From: Acidobacteriota bacterium
GTDB taxonomy: Bacteria; Acidobacteriota; Vicinamibacteria; Vicinamibacterales; CAVVIG01
Length of the DNA stretch: 21,796 nt
Assembly (NCBI GenBank): GCA_003222455.1
Contig: QHWF01000006.1
Span: forward strand, 1-21,796
Reading direction: 5' to 3'
Position 1 is the stretch's first letter; each line of letters starts with the position of its first letter. Under the pieces are notes generated by a model. That model was not told the origin of the DNA. It did no database searches and saw only the letters and a list, made by a program, of their open reading frames with translations. Below, in pieces: positions 13,100 through 20,077 of the stretch. The translations under genes were made by a program, and so were the position numbers.

Positions 13100-14320
13100 A
13101 TGACTCGCATTGGCATGGGCCTGATCGGCCCCGGCTTCGTCGGCGCGCACCACATCGACGCCGTCCGCCGTCTCGGGTTCGTCGACGTCGTGGCGATCGC
13201 AGCGAGCAGCGACGCCTCGGCGCGCCGCAAAGCCGAAGCGCTCGGCGTGCCGAAAGCATATGGTGACTACGAAGCGCTGATCGCCGATCCCGACGTGCAC
13301 GTCGTCCACAACACCACCCCCAACTATCTGCACGTGCCGGTGATCATGACGGCGCTGGCGCATCGCAAGCACGTGATCTCGGACAAGCCGCTCGCGATGA
13401 CCGCACCCGAGGCCCGGCGCCTCGTCGATGCGGCCGCCAAGGCGGGTGTCGTGCATGCGGTCACGTTCAATTATCGCGGCAATCCGCTGGTGCAGCAGGC
13501 GCGCGAGATGATTGCCCTGGGCGAGATCGGCCCGGTGCACTTCGTGCACGGTCAGTACCTGCAGGACTGGTTGCTCGAGCAGACCGATTTCTCATGGCGG
13601 CTCGAGCCGGAAAAAGGGGGCGAGAGCTCGGCCATCGCCGATATCGGATCGCACTGGTGCGATCTGGTCCAACACGTGATCGGCCAGCACATCGTCGAGG
13701 TGCTCGCCGAACTGACAACGGTCGTCGACACGCGGCTGAAACCGGCCACGTCGACCGAAGCGTTCGCGCGCGGCGGCGCCGAAGGGCGCGAACGCGTGAC
13801 GATCCGCAGCGAAGACCTGGCGACGGTTCTCGTACGATTCGACGGAGGCGCGAAGGGATCCGTGTCGGTGGGGCAGGTGTGCGCCGGTCACAAGAACGAT
13901 CTCTGGTTCGAAGCGAACGGCCGCCGGGCGTCGCTGCGCTGGTTGCAGGAGCATCAGAACGAGCTCTGGATCGGCCGCCGCGACGGGCCGAACGCGATCC
14001 TGCCAAAGGACCCCTCATTGCTCACGGCGACGGCCCGCGGGTACGCGCACCTGCCCGGCGGCCATCAGGAAGCCTGGGCGGATGCCTTCTGCAATGTGCT
14101 CCGCGACGTCTACAGTTTTATCGTCGCGGGCGGCCGTCCATCGGATCCGCACCCGCCGGCATTCGCGACCTTCGCCGACGGCTACCGGGCCGCGGCGATC
14201 GTCGACGCCATTCTCGAAAGCCACAGGCAGGGCGGTGTGTGGACGACAGTAGAAAACGAAGGCGACGGAGGGAACGGTTCAACACAGAGACACAGAGCAA
14301 CGGAGAAGACAATTCGTTGA
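13100..14320 (+). CDS. Gfo/Idh/MocA-family oxidoreductase
   Basis: This 406-residue NAD(P)-dependent sugar (derivative) dehydrogenase is probably cytoplasmic. The Rossmann fold opens with MGLIGPGFVGAHH (6-18). SDKPLAMT follows with the catalytic Lys96, then the family's C-terminal alpha/beta domain with DIGSHWCDL (181-189), where Asp181 and His185 match the usual DxxxH catalytic pair. FNYRGNP and AWADAFCNV are also typical. The start is supported by gggag 8 nt upstream. Members oxidise or interconvert inositols, glucosides, keto-sugars or amino-sugars; the substrate here is not readable. It lies between two TIM-barrel isomerases, a common pairing for 3-keto-sugar handling. The last about 18 residues (GDGGNGSTQRHRATEKTIR) come from an intergenic-type repeat and look like a recent extension. 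Confidence 0.93.
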   Translation: MTRIGMGLIGPGFVGAHHIDAVRRLGFVDVVAIAASSDASARRKAEALGVPKAYGDYEALIADPDVHVVHNTTPNYLHVPVIMTALAHRKHVISDKPLAMTAPEARRLVDAAAKAGVVHAVTFNYRGNPLVQQAREMIALGEIGPVHFVHGQYLQDWLLEQTDFSWRLEPEKGGESSAIADIGSHWCDLVQHVIGQHIVEVLAELTTVVDTRLKPATSTEAFARGGAEGRERVTIRSEDLATVLVRFDGGAKGSVSVGQVCAGHKNDLWFEANGRRASLRWLQEHQNELWIGRRDGPNAILPKDPSLLTATARGYAHLPGGHQEAWADAFCNVLRDVYSFIVAGGRPSDPHPPAFATFADGYRAAAIVDAILESHRQGGVWTTVENEGDGGNGSTQRHRATEKTIR

Positions 14321-14352
14321 CATGTCTGACTCTGTTTCTCCGTTTCTCTGTG
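14291..14352. repeat. Inverted repeat of cacagag/cggag words over the oxidoreductase stop
   Basis: The arm at 14291-14311 (cacagagcaacggagaagac a) pairs with 14333-14352 (tgtttctccgtttctctgtg) with one indel and one mismatch. The left arm encodes the oxidoreductase C-terminal tail and its TGA (14318-14320) lies in the loop. Further ctccgt words follow to about 14385. It could act as a 3' hairpin between the two genes. Confidence 0.7.
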
Positions 14353-14404
14353 TGATCCCGTTGGCTCCGTCTCCTCCGTTAGCCATTTTCGCAAGGGAAT
14401 AACG

Positions 14405-15370
14405 ATGAAGCTCGGTCTGTTCACTCCTGTGTTCGGCAAATTGAGTACGCGCGACATGCTCGCGCGGGTGAAGGCGCTCGGCAAGGTTCAGGCCCTCGAG
14501 CTGGGCACTGGCGGCTGGCCGGGGAGCGATCACCTGAACCTTGATGCGCTGGTCAACGATCGGCACCGCGCCGACGAGTACCGCACGATTCTCGCGGACG
14601 CCGGGTTGACGATCAGCGCGCTGTCGTGTCACGGCAATCCACTGCATCCCGATCCGAAGACTGCGCAGGCGTACGACGATGTCTTCCGGAAGACCGTGTG
14701 CCTCGCCAAGCGGCTCGACGTACCCGTCGTCGTCACGTTCTCGGGATGTCCCGGCGATTCAGACGAAGCGAAGTACCCGAACTGGGTCACCACGCCGTGG
14801 CCACCGGAGTTCCTTGACGTGCTCGAGTGGCAGTGGGAGAAGAAGGCGATCCCGTACTGGCTCGAGGCGGGGCGCTTCGCGGCCGAGCACGGCGTGAAGG
14901 TGGCGCTCGAAGCGCATCCCGGCTTCATCGTCTACAACGTCGAGACCATGTTGAAGCTCCGCGCCGCGGTTGGCGCCAATGTCGGAATCAATTTCGACCC
15001 GAGCCATCTCTTCTGGCAGGGCGTGGACGTGCCCACCGCCGTCCGAGCCCTCGGCGATTCGATTTTCCACGTGCACGCAAAGGACGTCGCGCTCGACCGC
15101 CAGAACGTCGCCGTCAACGGCGTGATCGACACCAAAACGTACCGGCGCATGGCGGAGCGTTCGTGGTTGTTCCGCACCGTCGGGTGGGGGCACAGTGAGC
15201 TCGAGTGGAAGCGGATCGTGTCGGCGCTGCGTCTCGCCGGCTACGATTATGTGATGAGCATCGAGCACGAGGACGCGTTGGCATCGGTGGACGAAGGACT
15301 GAAAGCGGCCGTCGATCTGCTGTCGCGTGCCATCCTCACGGAACCCCCGGTCGAGGCGTGGTGGACCTAG
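14405..15370 (+). CDS. Sugar phosphate isomerase/epimerase (TIM barrel)
   Basis: This 321-residue cytoplasmic member of the xylose-isomerase-like TIM-barrel family is of the type annotated as hexulose/inosose isomerase or epimerase. The barrel starts directly at MKLGLFTPVFG, without a signal peptide. Likely metal ligands lie at Glu169 (VALEAHPG), Asp198 and His201 (NFDPSHLFWQG), His224 (HVHAKD) and Glu287 (SIEHED). SALSCHGNPLHP matches the family's substrate loop. The start is supported by aaggga with a 6-7 nt spacer. It belongs to the same block as the Gfo/Idh/MocA gene upstream; the pair commonly works on oxidised sugars (epimerisation or isomerisation of keto-sugars). The exact reaction is not inferable. 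Confidence 0.92.
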   Translation: MKLGLFTPVFGKLSTRDMLARVKALGKVQALELGTGGWPGSDHLNLDALVNDRHRADEYRTILADAGLTISALSCHGNPLHPDPKTAQAYDDVFRKTVCLAKRLDVPVVVTFSGCPGDSDEAKYPNWVTTPWPPEFLDVLEWQWEKKAIPYWLEAGRFAAEHGVKVALEAHPGFIVYNVETMLKLRAAVGANVGINFDPSHLFWQGVDVPTAVRALGDSIFHVHAKDVALDRQNVAVNGVIDTKTYRRMAERSWLFRTVGWGHSELEWKRIVSALRLAGYDYVMSIEHEDALASVDEGLKAAVDLLSRAILTEPPVEAWWT

Positions 15371-15397
15371 CAGGTCGCTGAAAAAAGCTGCGACCTG
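15371..15397. repeat. Hairpin directly after the isomerase stop
   Basis: The stem caggtcgc (15371-15378) pairs perfectly with gcgacctg (15390-15397) around tgaaaaaagct. It starts at the base after the TAG, as a terminator or 3' stabiliser might, but no T-run follows. A-rich words (ctgaaaactgaaaacc) fill the rest of the spacer to about 15430. Confidence 0.55.
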
Positions 15398-15443
15398 AAC
15401 TGAAAACTGAAAACCTAAAAGTGAAAAGTAAATCCAGGCCGTC

Positions 15444-16664
15444 ATGAACTCCACCGTCCGGCTGCAGCTGTCGGTGCTGATGTTCCTGCAGTACTTCGTG
15501 TGGGGCGCGTGGTACGTGACGATGGGGACGTGGCTCGGTGGGACGCTGCACTTCTCGGGCGAGCAGATCGGGCTCGCGTTCGGGACGACGGCGGTCGGAG
15601 CGATGATCTCCCCGTTCTTCGTCGGCATGATCGCGGATCGGTTTATTGCGACCGAGCGGATTCTGGCGGTGCTCCACGTCAGCGGCGCGGTCATGATGTT
15701 CCTCGCATCGACGCAGACGACGTTCGGTCCGTTCTACGCGGTCCTGCTCGCCTACACGCTCTGCTTCATGCCCACGCTCGCGCTCAGCAACTCGCTGTCG
15801 TTCAGGCAGATGGACGATCCGGGCCGCGAATTTCCCCCAATCCGCGTGCTCGGCACGATCGGATGGATCGCAGCCGGCCTGATCATCGGGACGCTCGGTC
15901 TCGAAGCGACCGCCGTGCCGCTGCGCATCGCGGCCGTTTCGTCGATTGTGCTCGGTTTCTTCTGTCTCGTCCTGCCGCACACGCCGCCTCAGAAAGCGGG
16001 ACGGGCCACGCTCCGTGATGTGCTGGGTCTCGACGCGCTGAAACTGCTCGGCGAGCGTTCGTTCGCCATCTTCGTCATCGGATCGTTTCTGGTCTGCATC
16101 CCACTGCAGTTCTACTATGCGTTCGCCAACCCGTTTCTCAACGAGCTGGCCGTGAGCAACGCCGCGGGCAAGATGACGCTCGGCCAGATGTCGGAAATCT
16201 TCTTCATGCTCGTGATGCCCTGGTTCTTCCGGCGGCTCGGTATCAAGTACATGCTGCTGGTCGGCATGGCGGCGTGGACGGCGCGATATCTGCTGTTTGC
16301 CTATGGCAACAATGGACCGCTGGTCTGGATGCTGTACGCGGGCATTCTGCTCCATGGGGTCTGTTACGACTTCTTTTTCGTGACCGGCCAGATCTACGTG
16401 GACCGCAAGGCGCCCGGCGATTTGCGCGCAGCCGCACAGGGATTCATCGCGTTCGTCACGCTCGGCGTCGGGATGTTCCTCGGGTCGTGGGCGTCGGGCC
16501 GAATCGTCGACGCTTTCACCCAGGGGTCCGCCGCGCACGACTGGCAGCGCATCTGGATGGTGCCGGCGGCCGGCGCCGCCGCGGTCCTCATTCTGTTTGC
16601 GTTCTTCTTCCGCGGCGCAGACTCTCAGACCGAAACGATCGCGGCGTTGCCGGCCACGGTCTAG
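15444..16664 (+). CDS. MFS permease, nucleoside:H+ symporter type
   Basis: This 406-residue integral inner-membrane protein has about 12 hydrophobic segments. The first, LSVLMFLQYFVWGAWYVTMGTWL (9-31), is characteristic of the NupG/XapB nucleoside:H+ symporter branch of the major facilitator superfamily. Other landmarks are GMIADRF after TM2, SNSLSFRQMDD, IRVLGTIGWIAAGL in TM5, the PLQFYYAFANPFLNEL segment after the central loop (about 180-195), and HGVCYDFFFVTGQIYVDR. In soil bacteria such permeases often sit in sugar-oxidation clusters rather than with nucleoside genes, so the cargo may be a sugar or keto-sugar. There is only a weak Shine-Dalgarno (cagg). It lies 73 bp after the isomerase and probably shares its transcript. 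Confidence 0.93.
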   Translation: MNSTVRLQLSVLMFLQYFVWGAWYVTMGTWLGGTLHFSGEQIGLAFGTTAVGAMISPFFVGMIADRFIATERILAVLHVSGAVMMFLASTQTTFGPFYAVLLAYTLCFMPTLALSNSLSFRQMDDPGREFPPIRVLGTIGWIAAGLIIGTLGLEATAVPLRIAAVSSIVLGFFCLVLPHTPPQKAGRATLRDVLGLDALKLLGERSFAIFVIGSFLVCIPLQFYYAFANPFLNELAVSNAAGKMTLGQMSEIFFMLVMPWFFRRLGIKYMLLVGMAAWTARYLLFAYGNNGPLVWMLYAGILLHGVCYDFFFVTGQIYVDRKAPGDLRAAAQGFIAFVTLGVGMFLGSWASGRIVDAFTQGSAAHDWQRIWMVPAAGAAAVLILFAFFFRGADSQTETIAALPATV

Positions 16665-16680
16665 CGTTGAGCTTACCGGC

Positions 16681-16750
16681 ACGGAGGACACGGAGGACAC
16701 GGAGCCGTTAGCTCCGTTTCCTCCGTTACGGTTTGCTCCGTCTCCTCCGT
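16681..16750. repeat. cggaggacacggag inverted and tandem repeat
   Basis: The arms at 16690-16705 and 16711-16726 (gctccgtttcctccgt) pair at 15 of 16 positions around cgtta. A further ctccgtctcctccgt copy follows at 16735-16750, and one more cggagga occurs at 16763, where it acts as the cupin ribosome-binding site. It starts 16 bp after the permease stop. Confidence 0.75.
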
Positions 16751-16773
16751 TATCGTAAGTCGCGGAGGACATG

Positions 16774-17370
16774 ATGAGAACGATTGCGTCAGCGTGTATC
16801 GCAGCCGCCTGCTCGCTCGCCGCGCTGACTGCGCAGGGCGACCCGCAGCCGACGTGCAGGATGTGTCCGGCGAGCTACATCGCCAACGATGAAATCCAGG
16901 CCTACGTGAAAAAGGCGATCGCCGAGAAGCTCACCGATCAGCAGATCCGCGACGTCGAGATTGGCAAGAGTCACGTCGGGATCGGCGTCGTGCACCGCGG
17001 AAAGCTGGCGGCGCCCCCACCCGAGTCGGTCGCCGAACACGATCTGGTGAGCGAGGTGTACCACGTGATCGAAGGAACGGCAACGCTGGTCACCGGTCCC
17101 GATCTTGTCGGGAAAAAACGGCGCCCCGCCGATCTCGAAACCGTCCGGCTCTTCAATGGACCGGGCAACAATTCCGCGTCGATTCGCAACGGCGTGACGC
17201 ACGAGCTCAAGGCGGGCGACGTCATGGTGATTCCAGCGGGCACGGGTCACTGGTTCACGAAGATCGACGATCACATCACGTATCTGATGATTCGTCTGGA
17301 CCCCGACAAGGTCACGCCGCTCCGAGACGAGACGGCGTCGCGTGCGTATCTTCAGAAGCCGGCGCGCTAG
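16774..17370 (+). CDS. Exported cupin-domain protein
   Basis: This 198-residue protein has a signal peptide (MRTIASACIAAACSLAALTAQG) and a CxxC pair (Cys28, Cys31). A single cupin beta-barrel follows. Motif 1 lies around EHDLVSEVYHVIEGTATLVTG (His89, Glu94, His97 as possible metal ligands) and motif 2 is GDVMVIPAGTGHWF with His159. It probably binds a divalent metal in the periplasm. Its activity could be enzymatic (isomerase, dioxygenase) or simple sugar binding; the sequence does not decide. The second of two adjacent ATGs is preferred because ggagg lies 5 nt before it; ATG 16771 is the alternative. It is the last gene of the block that begins at 12079, and a strong hairpin follows. Confidence 0.88.
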   Translation: MRTIASACIAAACSLAALTAQGDPQPTCRMCPASYIANDEIQAYVKKAIAEKLTDQQIRDVEIGKSHVGIGVVHRGKLAAPPPESVAEHDLVSEVYHVIEGTATLVTGPDLVGKKRRPADLETVRLFNGPGNNSASIRNGVTHELKAGDVMVIPAGTGHWFTKIDDHITYLMIRLDPDKVTPLRDETASRAYLQKPAR

Positions 17371-17386
17371 AGCGAACGTCACGATC

Positions 17387-17418
17387 GAACGCAAAGGCCG
17401 CAAGCGGCCTTTGCGTTC
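17387..17418. terminator. Strong hairpin after the cupin gene
   Basis: A perfect 15-bp stem, gaacgcaaaggccgc with gcggcctttgcgttc, lies 17 bp after the stop. No T-run follows on either strand, so it may work as a rho-assisted terminator or 3' end stabiliser. It marks the likely end of the sugar block. Confidence 0.65.
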
Positions 17419-17518
17419 TGCCGGCGGTGTCGATTGCTCGGAGAATCGTAGTCGACGGTACTGTACAGCTGGCCGATGCGAGACGCGCCGGTTCAGCTGG
17501 CGCCGCACATCTTCGCGC

Positions 17519-17546
17519 TTGACATTTTCCTTACGGGGTCCAGAAT
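17519..17546 (+). promoter_or_regulatory. Candidate sigma-70-type promoter
   Basis: TTGACA (17519-17524), a 16-bp spacer and CAGAAT (17541-17546) resemble -35 and -10 boxes, about 70 bp before the small winged-helix gene. The perfect -35 stands out in GC-rich DNA; the -10 matches at 4 of 6. Confidence 0.35.
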
Positions 17547-17614
17547 CGTTCCAGTCCACATTTGGCGGGTCCGTACAGATTGCCGGTAAACCCCGCATTT
17601 CTTGAGGTGTGCCG

Positions 17615-17857
17615 ATGATCGCCCCAGGTGATCCAATCGAACAGGATGCGCTCCGCGTAAGACACGAGTTCCTCGACATGCCGGGGCTCACCGTCAGCGT
17701 GCCGCAGGTGGCCCGGTTGTTCGGCCTCCGGTCCGAACACGCATGTGCCATTCTCGAGACGCTCGAGCGCGAACATTTTCTCGCGCAGACCCCGAACGGC
17801 GCGTACCATCTCGCGCCCTCACACTTCGAGCCCTCACACCGCCCCACCAGGAGTTAG
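17615..17857 (+). CDS. Small winged-helix-like protein
   Basis: This is an 80-residue protein. The pattern FLDMPGLTVSVPQVARLFGLRSEHACAILETLEREHFLAQTPNGAYHL reads as a helix-turn-helix (about 27-51) followed by a beta wing. It matches a type of small DNA-binding-like protein I associate with acidobacterial genomes, in which a PGL…Q..RL.GL…C..L…L….FL…..G.Y pattern is conserved. I prefer ATG 17615 because gagg ends 7 nt upstream; GTG 17609 is in frame. A promoter-like sequence lies about 70 bp upstream. The tail SHFEPSHRPTRS is low-complexity. It may be a local regulator; its target is unknown. It is convergent with the beta-propeller gene that follows. Confidence 0.68.
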   Translation: MIAPGDPIEQDALRVRHEFLDMPGLTVSVPQVARLFGLRSEHACAILETLEREHFLAQTPNGAYHLAPSHFEPSHRPTRS

Positions 17858-17950
17858 CGGGCCTAGGCTCGCCGCAGCGGCCGCCCGAACGGCGTCGCGA
17901 GCCCTCGCAAGATGGTGGTCGTCGTTGCCGGGAGCCGAATTGACACATCA

Positions 17951-19186
17951 TCACTCCGTTGCTGCGCCGATGCGATACAAATGCGTGTCGGTGCGGATGA
18001 AAATCGATCCGGCCGACACGGCCATCGACGCGAGCGTTTCACCCTCGACCGTGTTGGTGGACAGCTTGTGAAACGATCGCCCGGCCGCGATGACCGTCGC
18101 CATGCCGCCTTCGCTCAGAAAATAGACTCGGCCGTCGGCCAGTACGGGCGATGCGGAATAGTCACCGCCGCCGAGGCGCTGGATCCAGTGTGTCTCTCCC
18201 GTCTTCGCATCGAGGCACGTGGCGATGCCGCCGTCGTTCACGACATACAGTTCGTCGCCGGCGAGCAGCGGCGAAGGCGTCAACGGCGCGGCGCGTCGAA
18301 GCGCCCACGCCACGTGCGTCCTGGTGACGTCACCGGCGCCGTCGGCGCGCACCGCGAGCAATGAAGGCTGCTGAAAACCGGTCGCAATGTAAACCAGGCC
18401 ATGACCGTAGACCGGCCGTGGCACGTTCGAGAAGCCGTCACCATAGCCGACGCGCCAGAGCTCCCGGCCGGTTTCGGGGTCGTACGCGGCCGCGCGGAAC
18501 GCGCCGGCGCTGACGATCTGGTCGCGATCGCCGACGCGAATGACCAGCGGCGTCGAGTACGCCTGATCGAACGGCTGCCGGCGGAATGTTTTCCAGCGGA
18601 CCTTGCCGGTCCGCGCGTCGAGCGCTGCAACAAACGCCGCGTCGCTGCCATCGCAACTCACGATCAACAGGCCGCCGTACAGCACCGGCGACCCGCCGTT
18701 GCCGTGCTGAGACTGATACGGGAGGCGGGTCTTCCAGACGATATCGCCCGTCGTCGTCAGCGCCGCCGTCCCCTCGGCGCCGAAGTGGACGTAGACGCGA
18801 TCGCCGTCGACGATCGGCGTCGGTGAGGCGTGGCTGTTCTTGAGATTGAGAAGGTTGGCGCTGCCGATGCGGAAGACCTCGACATTGACGACCTCGCGGC
18901 CGTTGTCGGCGTCGAAGGCGAGCGCGCGCAGCGACGCGCCGCCGCGTTCGGTGACGGCCGTCGTGAGCCAGACGCGGCCGGCCGAGACGACCGGCGAGGA
19001 CCATCCGCGTCCGGGGACCGGTGTCTTCCAGCGCACGTTGCGCGACTCGGACCACTCGAGCGGAACGTCCCGTTCGGTAGAGTGCCCCTGCCCCGAGGGT
19101 CCCCGGAACTGCGGCCAGTCTTCTGCACGAGGCCGGCCCGAGGCGAGCGCGATCAGCAGGCAGAGGAGGGGGAGCGGCGCGCGCAT
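17951..19186 (-). CDS. Secreted PQQ-like beta-propeller repeat protein
   Basis: This 411-residue exported protein has a signal peptide MRAPLPLLCLLIALASG. The mature start EDWPQFRGPSGQG is the hallmark of the PQQ-binding-like beta-propeller family common in acidobacteria and planctomycetes. Propeller repeats follow: VRWKTPVPGRGWSSPVV, LRALAFDADNGREV, DIVWKTRLP, VAALDARTGKVRWKT, AAYDPETGRELWR, ATCLDAKTGETHWI and a last blade ending in RTDTHLYRIG. It lacks heme motifs and the active-site segments of true quinoprotein dehydrogenases, so it is more likely a binding or scaffold protein (BamB-like fold) than an enzyme. I chose ATG 19186; the frame is open upstream to 19273, but that part is encoded by a heptamer repeat and overlaps the divergent gene. 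No clear Shine-Dalgarno is visible. Confidence 0.87.
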   Translation of the reverse strand: MRAPLPLLCLLIALASGRPRAEDWPQFRGPSGQGHSTERDVPLEWSESRNVRWKTPVPGRGWSSPVVSAGRVWLTTAVTERGGASLRALAFDADNGREVVNVEVFRIGSANLLNLKNSHASPTPIVDGDRVYVHFGAEGTAALTTTGDIVWKTRLPYQSQHGNGGSPVLYGGLLIVSCDGSDAAFVAALDARTGKVRWKTFRRQPFDQAYSTPLVIRVGDRDQIVSAGAFRAAAYDPETGRELWRVGYGDGFSNVPRPVYGHGLVYIATGFQQPSLLAVRADGAGDVTRTHVAWALRRAAPLTPSPLLAGDELYVVNDGGIATCLDAKTGETHWIQRLGGGDYSASPVLADGRVYFLSEGGMATVIAAGRSFHKLSTNTVEGETLASMAVSAGSIFIRTDTHLYRIGAATE

Positions 19187-19198
19187 ACGCTGATCATA

Positions 19199-19240
19199 AA
19201 GTGTGAAGTGTGAAGTCTGAAGTGTGAAGTCTGAAGTATG
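19199..19240 (+). repeat. Heptamer tandem repeat between divergent genes
   Basis: Six consecutive 7-bp units: aagtgtg, aagtgtg, aagtctg, aagtgtg, aagtctg, aagtatg. The last unit contains the ATG (19238-19240) of the PepSY-type gene. The array fills nearly all of the 51-bp space between two divergent start codons. Confidence 0.85.
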
Positions 19241-20077
19241 AAGAGAAGTCGTCGCTTCCTCATCTACGGGCACCGGTGGCTGGGCATTTCCGGATGCGTG
19301 CTCTTCGTGGCGTGGTTCGCCTCGGGGATCGTGATGATGTACGTACGGATGCCGGAGGTCACGGCGGCCGACCGGATCGCACGGCTGGAGCCGCTCGATC
19401 TGTCTTCAGGACGCGTCCCGCCCGCTGACAGGGCCGGCGCCGACGTCGAACGGGTTCGCATCAACATGCTCGCCGGGCGCCCTGTCTATCGGCTCGCGCC
19501 GGGCGGAGCGGGCGGATCTCGCAGCGTGTATGCCGACAGCGGCGAAGCGCTGACCCCGATTACACCGGATCAGGCGCTCGATCTCGCGCGGCAGTTTGCG
19601 CCGGAGCAGGCTGCCACGTTGTCGTACGCTTCGTTCCTCAGCGAACCGGATCAATGGACGCTCAGTGGCGACGCGCGTCAGGCGATGCCGCTGCACCGCA
19701 TCGCGCTCGGCGACAGCGACGGTACCGACGCGTACTATTACGACCGGACGCACGCGCTCAATCTGCCGGTGCTGCGCGTGCGCTACCTCGATCCGCAGCA
19801 AACGTGGCTCTATCTGGATCCGCGCCGCGGTTCGATCGTGCGCAAGGAAGAGCGCCTCAGTCGCGCGAACCGATGGCTCTATCACGGCCTGCACAGTCTC
19901 GATTTTCCAATCCTCTCCACTCGCCGGCCGCTCTGGGACATCGTGGTGATCGCCCTGAGCCTGGGCGGTCTCGTCGTGAGCGCGACCACGCTGGTGCCGG
20001 CGGGGCATCGACTCAAACGGCACTGGAGGAGACTCCGATCACCAGATTCACCGTGCGCTCAGTCTGCGCGATCGTGA
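19238..20077 (+). CDS. PepSY-type membrane protein
   Basis: This 279-residue inner-membrane protein has a basic N-terminus (MKRSRRFLIYGHRW). TM1 lies at about 14-36 (WLGISGCVLFVAWFASGIVMMYV). A periplasmic region of about 190 residues contains a PepSY-like segment (ITPDQALDLARQFAPEQ, then TWLYLDPRRGSIVRKEERLSRANRWLYHGLHSLDF), and TM2 lies at about 232-254. This matches PepSY-associated TM proteins, some of which act in transmembrane electron transfer to periplasmic partners. His12, His216 and His219 near the membrane edges could bind heme, as an inference. The stop TGA shares its A with a possible ATG of the next gene, so the two are translationally coupled. That gene is a quinohemoprotein, so this may be its membrane electron outlet. 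The start codon lies in a repeat without a clear ribosome-binding site. Confidence 0.8.
   Translation: MKRSRRFLIYGHRWLGISGCVLFVAWFASGIVMMYVRMPEVTAADRIARLEPLDLSSGRVPPADRAGADVERVRINMLAGRPVYRLAPGGAGGSRSVYADSGEALTPITPDQALDLARQFAPEQAATLSYASFLSEPDQWTLSGDARQAMPLHRIALGDSDGTDAYYYDRTHALNLPVLRVRYLDPQQTWLYLDPRRGSIVRKEERLSRANRWLYHGLHSLDFPILSTRRPLWDIVVIALSLGGLVVSATTLVPAGHRLKRHWRRLRSPDSPCAQSARS

Noticed and set aside
15371..15397. Intrinsic terminator after the second isomerase
   Set aside because: The hairpin is good but no T-run follows, and the permease is only 73 bp away on the same strand, so I list it as a repeat only.
15336..16772. Minus-strand open frame of 478 codons opposite the MFS permease
   Set aside because: The product is a highly charged Arg/Glu/His mixture typical of the complement of hydrophobic coding sequence.
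19187..19273. Upstream start at 19273 for the minus-strand beta-propeller protein
   Set aside because: The extra residues (SDFTLQTSHFTL-like) are encoded by the heptamer repeat and would overlap the divergent gene; ATG 19186 gives a standard signal peptide.
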